From assembly GCA_019420325.1 (NCBI GenBank), contig JAHZHK010000013.1, positions 31,214-40,589 on the forward strand: 9,376 nt of DNA, written 5' to 3'. The translations under genes were made by a program, and so were the position numbers. The stretch comes from Coriobacteriaceae bacterium. GTDB lineage: Bacteria > Actinomycetota > Coriobacteriia > Coriobacteriales > UMGS124. The notes below the pieces were generated by a model. It ran no database searches. It was not told where the DNA came from and was given only the letters and a program-made list of their open reading frames with translations. Every line of letters starts with the position of its first letter. Within the stretch, counting starts at the first letter, position 1. This document shows positions 1 to 6,148 of this stretch, piece after piece.

Positions 1-855
1 CCAGTGGTAAGTGGCGGGCATGCTTACGGAATCTTTGTTCAAGCAGCTCGTGGTCTTGCGGCTGTCGTTATCTTTTTCGTAATTTGGCACAATCTGAGAC
101 ATTCGCGTTTTGTATATCGGGTTGGTTTGCCGATGATGATTGCAGGCTGCATGTCTCTGACGTTGACGTTCAACAGCAGCCTGTTTGTGATTTCTGCAGC
201 GGTCATCATTGCGGGCTACACGGCATTCGACCTGTTCGTATGGGCCATTTTCTCCTCTATTGCTTGCACTCAATCGTCTAGCCCCATGGGAACCATCATA
301 GTCATGCGCATCGTTTGCGCCGTTGGCCACACGGTCGGAGCTGTTGTGGGAATATGTCTGGTTGGATTTGACGCTGGAACAGTGCCCATGCTGACAGAAA
401 TGACGACGTTTGCTGGCTACTTCATCGTCATTGCGGCCGTTTTGCTGTTGAGCAGCGAGGAAGTCTTTGCACTGTCGAATGGTTACTTTGACTTCAGGGA
501 TGTCGTCTTGTCTCTTCGAGAACGTTATGCATCGGGTTCTTCTGATTTTACACAGGCAGGTGATGTGGGCGATTCCGACGATATTGCAGGCGCCGATGCC
601 AACGATTGGCTTGACGCGCGTTTTGCGGAACTTGGTTTGACTGCGCGGGAATCCGACGTTGCCCGTCAGCTCACCCATGGTCGCACGCAAAAGTGGATCG
701 CCGACTATCTGTGCATCTCTCAAAACACAGTCGGGACGCATCTACGACGTATCTACCAAAAGGCGGGGGTTCATACGCGCCAGCAGTTTTTGGATGTTCT
801 AGCAGGCAATTTGGACACATCACATGAAACCCGTGATGTTTGTGACCAGGCATAA
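1..855 (+). CDS. Membrane-bound LuxR-type transcriptional regulator, 5'-truncated by window edge
   Basis: The reading frame is open from the first base, so the true start lies upstream; the GTG at 4 is probably internal. The visible part (about 284 codons) has roughly five or six hydrophobic segments in its first 155 residues, then a polar linker, then a LuxR/GerE helix-turn-helix at about residues 212-270 counted from the GTG. That domain opens with LTARESDVA and continues through the recognition helix segment ISQNTVGTHLRRIY and the closing helix. Full-length relatives in Coriobacteriia are about 480-500 residues with some 12 membrane segments, so this is about the C-terminal 60 percent. The family is thought to sense a ligand or membrane state and activate neighbouring genes; no ligand can be read from the sequence. 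The exported reductase gene 136 bp downstream on the same strand is the likely target (inference). Base composition is more AT-rich than reductase C. Confidence 0.88.
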   Translation, partial: PVVSGGHAYGIFVQAARGLAAVVIFFVIWHNLRHSRFVYRVGLPMMIAGCMSLTLTFNSSLFVISAAVIIAGYTAFDLFVWAIFSSIACTQSSSPMGTIIVMRIVCAVGHTVGAVVGICLVGFDAGTVPMLTEMTTFAGYFIVIAAVLLLSSEEVFALSNGYFDFRDVVLSLRERYASGSSDFTQAGDVGDSDDIAGADANDWLDARFAELGLTARESDVARQLTHGRTQKWIADYLCISQNTVGTHLRRIYQKAGVHTRQQFLDVLAGNLDTSHETRDVCDQA

Positions 856-944
856 TGCACTGAGAATTCGAGAAGATTCACCTATATGGCACGCCATTCA
901 TGCGATGTTCGATGAGACGGAGGTGGTCTAGGTTGGAGCCAGAT

Positions 945-965
945 GCGCCGGTAAGGGGCCGGTGC
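945..965 (+). promoter_or_regulatory. Leader hairpin with TAAGGGG loop upstream of reductase A
   Basis: The arms GCGCCGG (945-951) and CCGGTGC (959-965) form a 7-bp stem with one G-U pair, closing the 7-nt loop TAAGGGG (952-958). It ends 10 nt before the purine-rich ribosome binding site of the reductase A gene. If transcription starts upstream of it, the hairpin lies in the leader. The same loop sequence occurs in the leader hairpin of reductase C. Function is unproven. Confidence 0.4.
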
Positions 966-991
966 GATGTGCGCGAGGAAGGATGGCTCTC

Positions 992-2662
992 ATGGAAATG
1001 ACCCGTCGCTCGTTTGTTACGACTGCCGCCGCAACTGCTGGCACTGCCGCACTGGCCGCTGCGCCTCGCGTGAGCAGCGCAGACGAGGCCGCAGAGAAGG
1101 CTGCGGCAATCGGTAAGCATACATGGGAGGTTGCCCCCGATCCGATTACTGATGTTTCTGAAACTAGGGACTATGACGTCGTGATTATCGGTGCGGGCCT
1201 CGCGGGCCTCTCCGCCGCCGAGGCCGCCAGTCGTGCGGGTGCTAGTGTAGCCGTGCTTGAGCGCACGGACCAGTTCCAGATGCGTGGCGTGGATGTTGGC
1301 CATCTCGGCAGCAAGTGGCATCAGGAAAACAGCGACCCCGAGGCCGTGCCTACGCCCACCATGGCGCGCAAGCTTCTGCACCTGTGGAGCCATCAGACCA
1401 CGAACCCCAACCTTATCGATGTCTGGGCGTCTCATTCCGGTCAGGTCTTCGACCACATCGAGGAGATTTGCGCTGAGCAAGGCGTGCATATGGTTCATGC
1501 CTTGTCTGGCACCGCAAAGTACGGCTGGTACAAGCTTCCCGAGCGTTGGCGCATCTACGAGGACGCCGTCAGCTTTGTGCGTGGTGACGAGGTGGGCACT
1601 GCCCGTCCCGATGGCCGTGAGTGCAACTACAACCTTGGTGAGGTCCTTTACAACGCCGCAACGAACAATGGTGCCGAGTTCGTTTTCGAGACGCATGCCG
1701 AACAGCTCGTCGGCAATGCCGTCGATGGCATTACGGGCGTCATCGCGACCGATGCGGACGGCAACTACATTCAGTTTAATGCTGCTAAGGGAGTCATTCT
1801 TGCTACCGGTGATATCTGTGGTAACCAAGAGATGATTGACGCTTTTGCGCCCATCTGCAATCGCCCCGATGCGAATATCTACGGCCCTGCTGGCGGCAAC
1901 ACAGGCGACGCCATCCTCATGACTTGCTGGGCGGGCGGTACGTTCAGCAAGAGCCCGGCTGCTCCCATGGTCCATCAGTTCACGGTTTCCAGCTATTCAT
2001 TCAACCTGACCGCCTTCATCATGTGCTGGCTTGCGGTGAATGAGAATGGCGAGCGCTATGGCGCCGAGCTTCCGTTTGAGCCCTATCTCACCAACGCTCG
2101 TATGAACACGCCGCACAACCGTGCGTGGTCTATCTTTGATGCCGATTACGCCAAGTACGTCGAGCAGCAGTGGCCCACGAAGTACGAGACGTGGCTTGAT
2201 GGCATTGAGGATGAGATGGAGAAGCGCCTCGAGAGTGGAGAGCTCATCAAGGCTGACACAATCGAGGAGCTTGCTGAGAAGCTGGGCATTCCTGCCGGCA
2301 AGTTCGCAGCAACGGTTGAGCATTACAACTCGTTGTATGATGCGGGCGAGGACTCCGACTACGACGTACCTGCTCAGTTCTTGAGCCGCATCCAGACGGC
2401 GCCGTTCTATGCCACGCCGTTGGTGTGCAGCGTTCTGACTATTCCGTTTGGCATTCATGTCAACGATGACTCGCAGGCTTGCACGGCTGACGACGAGCCC
2501 ATCGCTGGTCTGTACGCGGTCGGCAACGCCCAGGGTGACTTCTTTGGTGTGGATTACCCGGTGCATTGCCCCGGCATCTCCCATGGTCGCAGTGTGACGT
2601 TCGGCCAGCTTGTTGGCGAGGCGGTTGGCAAGGGTATTACGCTGACGGAGCTGCTGGCATAG
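992..2662 (+). CDS. Tat-exported FAD-dependent reductase A (fumarate reductase flavoprotein superfamily)
   Basis: A 556-residue protein. The ATG at 992 is preferred because AGGAAGG (976-982) sits 9 nt upstream; the ATG at 983 directly abuts that motif, and GTG 962 only adds residues before the signal peptide. The N-terminus is a Tat signal with TRRSF at residues 4-8, then an Ala-rich hydrophobic stretch, with probable cleavage near VSSA-DE. A Rossmann FAD site follows (DYDVVIIGAGLAG, glycines at 67-72, ribose-binding Glu at 90). The loop that usually reads GG(N/T)(S/T) in this superfamily is replaced by RGVDVGH (98-104). The C-terminus has the cap motif YPVHCPGISHGRSVTFG (522-538), where FAD closes against the substrate pocket. 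There is no FMN or heme domain, so electrons must come from a partner not encoded here. It probably reduces an organic acceptor outside the membrane; the substrate is unknown. The upstream LuxR gene is its likely regulator. Confidence 0.9.
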   Translation: MEMTRRSFVTTAAATAGTAALAAAPRVSSADEAAEKAAAIGKHTWEVAPDPITDVSETRDYDVVIIGAGLAGLSAAEAASRAGASVAVLERTDQFQMRGVDVGHLGSKWHQENSDPEAVPTPTMARKLLHLWSHQTTNPNLIDVWASHSGQVFDHIEEICAEQGVHMVHALSGTAKYGWYKLPERWRIYEDAVSFVRGDEVGTARPDGRECNYNLGEVLYNAATNNGAEFVFETHAEQLVGNAVDGITGVIATDADGNYIQFNAAKGVILATGDICGNQEMIDAFAPICNRPDANIYGPAGGNTGDAILMTCWAGGTFSKSPAAPMVHQFTVSSYSFNLTAFIMCWLAVNENGERYGAELPFEPYLTNARMNTPHNRAWSIFDADYAKYVEQQWPTKYETWLDGIEDEMEKRLESGELIKADTIEELAEKLGIPAGKFAATVEHYNSLYDAGEDSDYDVPAQFLSRIQTAPFYATPLVCSVLTIPFGIHVNDDSQACTADDEPIAGLYAVGNAQGDFFGVDYPVHCPGISHGRSVTFGQLVGEAVGKGITLTELLA

Positions 2663-2693
2663 AGATTGAAGTCTGCTAAAAGAGGTAAGTAAT

Positions 2694-2728
2694 CCGGGCG
2701 GCTTGGGCAATTCGCTCAAGCCGCCCGG
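2694..2728 (+). terminator. Hairpin terminator after reductase A
   Basis: A 15-bp stem pairs 2694-2708 (beginning CCGGGCGGCTTGG) with 2714-2728, containing a single G-U pair and the loop AATTC. It lies 31 nt after the reductase A stop codon. The downstream tail is T/G-mixed rather than a clean U-tract, so termination efficiency is uncertain, but the stem is very stable. The arm CCGGGCGGCTTG recurs in the terminator at 6083-6118. Confidence 0.75.
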
Positions 2729-2862
2729 TGTTGATTGTGGCTTGTGGTGGCTGCCCGGGGGCTCCATGAGGTCCTTTCTCTCATGAATATCGGGATGGCC
2801 GTGGGCGTGCTCGAAGCATATGAATTCACTTTCTGTATCTTATCCACGCGAAATCGGTGTAG

Positions 2863-2896
2863 CTAAGGTGCGGATATGTTGTTTGGGCCACCTTGG
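2863..2896. repeat. Imperfect inverted repeat, possible operator upstream of reductase B
   Basis: CTAAGGTG (2863-2870) and CACCTTGG (2889-2896) are inverted copies over 8 bp with one T-G mismatch, separated by 18 bp. The half-site centres are about 26 bp apart, a spacing possible for a dimeric regulator contacting two sites. No known regulator motif is recognised, and a chance repeat cannot be excluded. Confidence 0.25.
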
Positions 2897-2961
2897 TCGG
2901 CTGGCTATTCTTCTTGTTGTCATGCAAGTGAGGGGAAATACATGCATGACGCAAGGGTAAT

Positions 2962-2989
2962 CCCCGTGTGGATTCCGGCCCATGCGGGG
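2962..2989 (+). promoter_or_regulatory. Leader hairpin adjacent to the reductase B ribosome binding site
   Basis: CCCCGTGTGG (2962-2971) pairs with CCATGCGGGG (2980-2989) as a 10-bp stem with two G-U pairs and an 8-nt loop. A second GGGG at 2995-2998, part of the purine run leading into the ribosome binding site, could compete with 2986-2989 for the same CCCC. Two alternative folds are therefore conceivable, one partly covering the translation initiation region. Whether this has a regulatory role is unknown. Confidence 0.4.
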
Positions 2990-3010
2990 TAATCGGGGAA
3001 AGGAATAGTC

Positions 3011-4915
3011 ATGTCTTCGCCAAAGGTAAACGCAAAGCTTAATCGTCGTGAGTTTGTTACTGCCGGTGCCATGCTGGGTGCGGCCGCTTCTGCCGCGTCT
3101 TCGCTCGCAATTGCCGACGAGGCACCCTCTGATGCTGCATTCGAGCGCTCTGTCGAATGGGATTCCGAGTACGACGTGATTGTTGTTGGTTTGGGTGGTG
3201 CGGGATGTGCGACCGCAATCACTGCCGCTGACGCGGGTGCGAAGGTTCTTGTTCTCGAGAAGGCTCCGGAGGGCTATTCTGGCGGTAACTCCAACATTTG
3301 CATGCAGTGGATCTGCTACACCGAGGATCCTGAGGGTGTGCGCACGTACTTCGAACAGCTTCGTGGCGGGTATGAGACACCTTCCGATGCCATACTTGAT
3401 GTTTACATTGATGAGATGCAGAAGAACAAGGAATGGTTCGAGGGACTCGGTGCTCCGAATGTGCAGACGTTCGATTATGTCGAATACCCGCAGTTCGAAG
3501 GCTCGAGCGCATTTACGCCGCTTACGGTGGATGGCTCGACTGGCATGATTCCTCCTGTGGTTTTTGGTGGCAATGGCGCATGCTATAACCTGTTGAAGAA
3601 GAACGTTGTTGATCGTGCTGACAACATCGATGTCTGGTATGAGGCTCCGGCTACGCATCTCATTCAGGATCCCCAAACCAAGGTGATTCATGGCGTCACT
3701 GCGCAGGTTGGTGACAAGGAAGTTAAAGTCCGTGCTAAGAACGGCGTTGTGCTTACATGTGGCGGCTATGAGAACAGCCCGCAAATGCAGCAGGATTATA
3801 ACCAGCATCTTTTCTGGCCCCCCACTGGTACCTGCTATTACAACGAGGGCGATGGCATCAAGATGGCGCTCGAGGTAAATGCTGATCTTTGGCACATGGC
3901 AAACATCGTTACGAACAACGGCTGCTTCCGCAACGAGGAAACGGGTAACGCCACGTTCGGTTTCGGAATTTATGTGGCCACGCGCGGCATCAACATCGCC
4001 AACAACGGCACTCGCGTTTATGACGGCAAGGCTTATCACGGCAAGATGCCCTACAACGACGTCTATCTCAATGCCGCTCTGCCTGAGACCTACTGGTATG
4101 TGTATGACCAGACTATTCAGGATGCTGGTGCCATTAACCCCACTTGGAGCGCAGACAGCTCCGAAGAAATCGAAAAAGGCTGGGTCATAAAAGCCGACAC
4201 GTTGGATGAGCTGGCGCAGAAGATGGGCCTTTCTGAAGACGCGGCTCAAACCATGCAGCAGACGATTGACGTTTATAACGGTTTTGCTGCTGATGGCTTT
4301 GACCCGGTCTTTGGACGCAGCGCTGAGAGCATGTTTGCCATTCAGACTGGCCCCTTCTATGCGTGCAAGCAGACTTGTTGTTGTGGCAATACACAGGGTG
4401 GTCCGCGCCGCAATGAGCGTGGTGAGGTTCTCGATGTTGCTGGCGAGCCTATCCCGCACCTGTATGAGGCCGGCGAACTCGGTGATATCTGGTCCAATCT
4501 CTACCAGGCGAGCTGCAACCTGGGTGGCGGCATGATTTTCGGTCGCATTTCTGGTGCCAACGCCGCTGCGGTGAAGAATGACGTAACGCAGGACGACCTG
4601 GTTGCGGCGCCGTTTGAGCCTGAGGTTGTCGAAGACGAGTACGAATGCGGCGATAACCAGTATATCGGGCGCGGTATGGGCAAGGGCGAAGCCCCCATGG
4701 TTGTGCGTGTTACGGTGGACGGAGACAAGGTATCTCAGGTTGAGATTCTCAAGCACTACGAGACGGAAGGCCTGGCGGCAATCGATCGCGCCCTGGCCGA
4801 GCTTCCTGAGGCCATCGCGCAAGCTGGATCTGCCGATGTGGATATGGTTGCGGGTGCCACGCGTACAAGCGCTGGTATTATCGCCGCTGTTTCTGATGCA
4901 CTTTCTCAGGCATAA
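3011..4915 (+). CDS. Tat-exported FAD/FMN reductase B with C-terminal FMN-binding domain
   Basis: A 634-residue protein. The ATG at 3011 has AGGAA 5 nt upstream. A Tat signal (NRREF at 11-15) is followed by an Ala-rich core and probable cleavage near AIA-DE. The FAD-binding fold starts at about 52, with G60-G62-G65 in the dinucleotide loop, Glu83, and GGNS at 91-94. A cap/substrate domain fills the middle. At 452-458 there is a cysteine cluster, C-x3-C-C-C, directly before NTQGGPRRN, then the FAD-binding closure LYEAGELG. The C-terminal FMN_bind domain spans about 550-634 and ends in D611-x2-A-G-A-T617, the site where ApbE-type transferases attach FMN covalently through Thr. The usual Ser before GAT is Ala here. 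FMN would pass electrons from a membrane donor to FAD and then to an exported-side acceptor, as in urocanate and related anaerobic respiratory reductases. Substrate is unknown; fumarate is not indicated. Confidence 0.92.
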   Translation: MSSPKVNAKLNRREFVTAGAMLGAAASAASSLAIADEAPSDAAFERSVEWDSEYDVIVVGLGGAGCATAITAADAGAKVLVLEKAPEGYSGGNSNICMQWICYTEDPEGVRTYFEQLRGGYETPSDAILDVYIDEMQKNKEWFEGLGAPNVQTFDYVEYPQFEGSSAFTPLTVDGSTGMIPPVVFGGNGACYNLLKKNVVDRADNIDVWYEAPATHLIQDPQTKVIHGVTAQVGDKEVKVRAKNGVVLTCGGYENSPQMQQDYNQHLFWPPTGTCYYNEGDGIKMALEVNADLWHMANIVTNNGCFRNEETGNATFGFGIYVATRGINIANNGTRVYDGKAYHGKMPYNDVYLNAALPETYWYVYDQTIQDAGAINPTWSADSSEEIEKGWVIKADTLDELAQKMGLSEDAAQTMQQTIDVYNGFAADGFDPVFGRSAESMFAIQTGPFYACKQTCCCGNTQGGPRRNERGEVLDVAGEPIPHLYEAGELGDIWSNLYQASCNLGGGMIFGRISGANAAAVKNDVTQDDLVAAPFEPEVVEDEYECGDNQYIGRGMGKGEAPMVVRVTVDGDKVSQVEILKHYETEGLAAIDRALAELPEAIAQAGSADVDMVAGATRTSAGIIAAVSDALSQA

Positions 4916-4934
4916 GTTTTCGTAAGAGGGCACT

Positions 4935-4978
4935 GGACGCTCCGGATGCAACCGTTGTTGCGCTCGGAGCGTCCTTTT
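4935..4978 (+). terminator. Rho-independent terminator after reductase B
   Basis: GGACGCTCCG (4935-4944) pairs with CGGAGCGTCC (4965-4974). An inner GCAAC/GTTGC stem with a CGTT loop continues it after a short G-U/mismatch step, and TTTT follows at 4975-4978. It begins 19 nt after the reductase B stop codon, so it should separate B from the LysR gene. Confidence 0.85.
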
Positions 4979-4990
4979 GAAAGCCAGGCG

Positions 4991-4996
4991 TATAAT
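4991..4996 (+). promoter_or_regulatory. Candidate -10 element of the lysR-type gene promoter
   Basis: A consensus TATAAT lies 28 nt upstream of the LysR start codon, which would give a leader of about 20 nt. No recognisable -35 exists at the expected distance; that position falls in the descending arm of the preceding terminator. An activator or a weak promoter is possible. Confidence 0.35.
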
Positions 4997-5024
4997 CAAG
5001 GTCTGCGGGCAGAAAGGGGCTGTC

Positions 5025-5990
5025 ATGGACATTGATTCAATGCGTCTGTTTCGGGAAGTTGCATCGCGCGGGAGTTTTACGGATGCCGCTCGTCGTTGTT
5101 TCATGTCTCAACAGGCTCTCAGCCGCAAGGTCTCCGCGATGGAGTCTGAACTTGGGCAAAAACTGTTGAATCGCACAACACCGCTTGGCTTGACTCCTGC
5201 AGGGAAGGTGGTGCTGCGCGAGTCAAATACCATCCTGTCTTCCTATGACAGGATGACCCGCATGCTTCAGGAGCTTAAGACACGAGAACCGGGCGTTGTC
5301 CGGTTGCACAATTACGGGACTGGTTCGTTCGCCGCTCTTTACACTGGGGTTCTTGAGCGCGCAAACGACCGGTACCCTGAGATTGACATCCAGTTTGTTA
5401 AAGTGAACGAGGACGATGTTGTCCTCCTCCAGGAGAATGTAATTGACATTGGATTCGTTCGGGTGGTGGCCCGAGACGGGTCCGTCTCACTTTCAATGAA
5501 CCCTGATATGGATTACATGCCATTGCGTTGTGACACTGCGCCATTGATATTCGGTGTAAGAAAAGGCCATCCACTTGCCCATTCGTCGAATGCGACGCTT
5601 GCTGAAATTGCCCAGTATCCTCTTGCAATGCCGACCGACACGAATCTGGGTGCGCTCCCGCTTGCTGTAAAACGCCTTTTTGCCGACAGCGGTCTATATA
5701 TCGATGTCGAGGACGTGTATTGCGGCTCGGCATCCGAGCATTTCTTTGAGTTCTTCTCGGGAATGAGCGAGCTCAGTGCGGCCTTCTTCACTGACTGGAG
5801 CTTTGATGATTACGTCCCTGATGATAGGCCTGGAACGCGACGCCTTGTCAAATTGATTCCTGGTCCTGAAAAATATGAAGTGCGAGGGTATGCTGTTGCT
5901 CTTCGTGAATCTTCCAACCCTGCGGTCAAATTGATTCTGGACATCATGCGCGAGGTCGACGAGTCGCTTGGACCCGACGCTGAAAACTGA
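5025..5990 (+). CDS. LysR-type transcriptional regulator
   Basis: A 321-residue protein. The ATG at 5025 is chosen because GAAAGGGG (5012-5019) precedes it by 5 nt and because LysR proteins begin their DNA-binding domain within the first few residues; a frame opening at TTG 4977 adds 16 residues with no support. Residues 1-60 form the winged helix-turn-helix, with FTDAARRCFMSQQALSRKVSAME and the LTPAG turn typical of the family. A linker helix follows, then a periplasmic-binding-protein-like effector domain from about residue 90 to the end. The length is slightly above the family's usual 300. It is transcribed in the same direction as reductase B, behind a terminator, and converges with reductase C, so no divergent target is present. 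It may control B or an unlinked gene. The effector is unknown. Confidence 0.92.
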   Translation: MDIDSMRLFREVASRGSFTDAARRCFMSQQALSRKVSAMESELGQKLLNRTTPLGLTPAGKVVLRESNTILSSYDRMTRMLQELKTREPGVVRLHNYGTGSFAALYTGVLERANDRYPEIDIQFVKVNEDDVVLLQENVIDIGFVRVVARDGSVSLSMNPDMDYMPLRCDTAPLIFGVRKGHPLAHSSNATLAEIAQYPLAMPTDTNLGALPLAVKRLFADSGLYIDVEDVYCGSASEHFFEFFSGMSELSAAFFTDWSFDDYVPDDRPGTRRLVKLIPGPEKYEVRGYAVALRESSNPAVKLILDIMREVDESLGPDAEN

Positions 5991-6082
5991 TATGCGTATC
6001 CGCATCATCCCATTGGTCATGCGAATCTCTTCTCGCAGGGATGCTTGGGCGACACCGCTGCTCACTCCACCCCCAAACCAAA

Positions 6083-6118
6083 AAGCCGCCCGGGGCGCAG
6101 GTGCACTCCGGGCGGCTT
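6083..6118. terminator. Bidirectional terminator between the LysR gene and reductase C
   Basis: AAGCCGCCCGG (6083-6093) pairs perfectly with CCGGGCGGCTT (6108-6118), an 11-bp stem with a 14-nt loop. On the plus strand the tail is TTGTTT; on the minus strand it reads TTTTTGGTTT. It lies between two convergent genes and can serve both. Confidence 0.85.
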
Positions 6119-6130
6119 GTTTAGCTATAT

Positions 6131-6144
6131 GCAGGTTGACCTGC
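6131..6144. repeat. Short perfect dyad just after the reductase C stop codon
   Basis: GCAGGT-TG-ACCTGC is a perfect 6-bp inverted repeat with a 2-bp centre, lying 4 bp beyond the reductase C stop codon and before the bidirectional terminator. It could be a small 3' hairpin with a TTGA loop that helps protect the transcript end. It may also be chance. Confidence 0.3.
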
Positions 6145-6148
6145 GAGA

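Larger units (their letters stand above)
2729..3010 (+). other. Intergenic region upstream of reductase B (no gene seen)
   Basis: About 280 bases separate the reductase A terminator from the reductase B start. No credible gene was found; reading frames here lack ribosome binding sites or merely run into antisense of reductase B. The region holds an imperfect inverted repeat (2863-2896), a leader hairpin (2962-2989) and the ribosome binding site AGGAA (3001-3005). Possible -10 elements such as TATCTT at 2836-2841 lack a convincing -35, so no promoter is called. Reductase B is probably transcribed separately from reductase A. Confidence 0.6.

Noticed and set aside
878..1975. A 365-codon minus-strand open frame opposite reductase A
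   Set aside because: It is antisense to the Tat signal and FAD-binding region, with no protein motif and low-complexity composition typical of a shadow frame.
2840..5104. A 754-codon open frame on the minus strand across the whole of reductase B
   Set aside because: It is antisense to a clear flavoprotein gene, has no ribosome binding site or recognisable domain, crosses the terminator at 4935-4978, and follows from codon bias on the plus strand.
5992..6005. ATGCG-TATC-CGCAT small hairpin just after the LysR stop codon
   Set aside because: A 5-bp stem with no U-tract; the perfect 11-bp bidirectional terminator 80 bp downstream explains the end of the transcript better.
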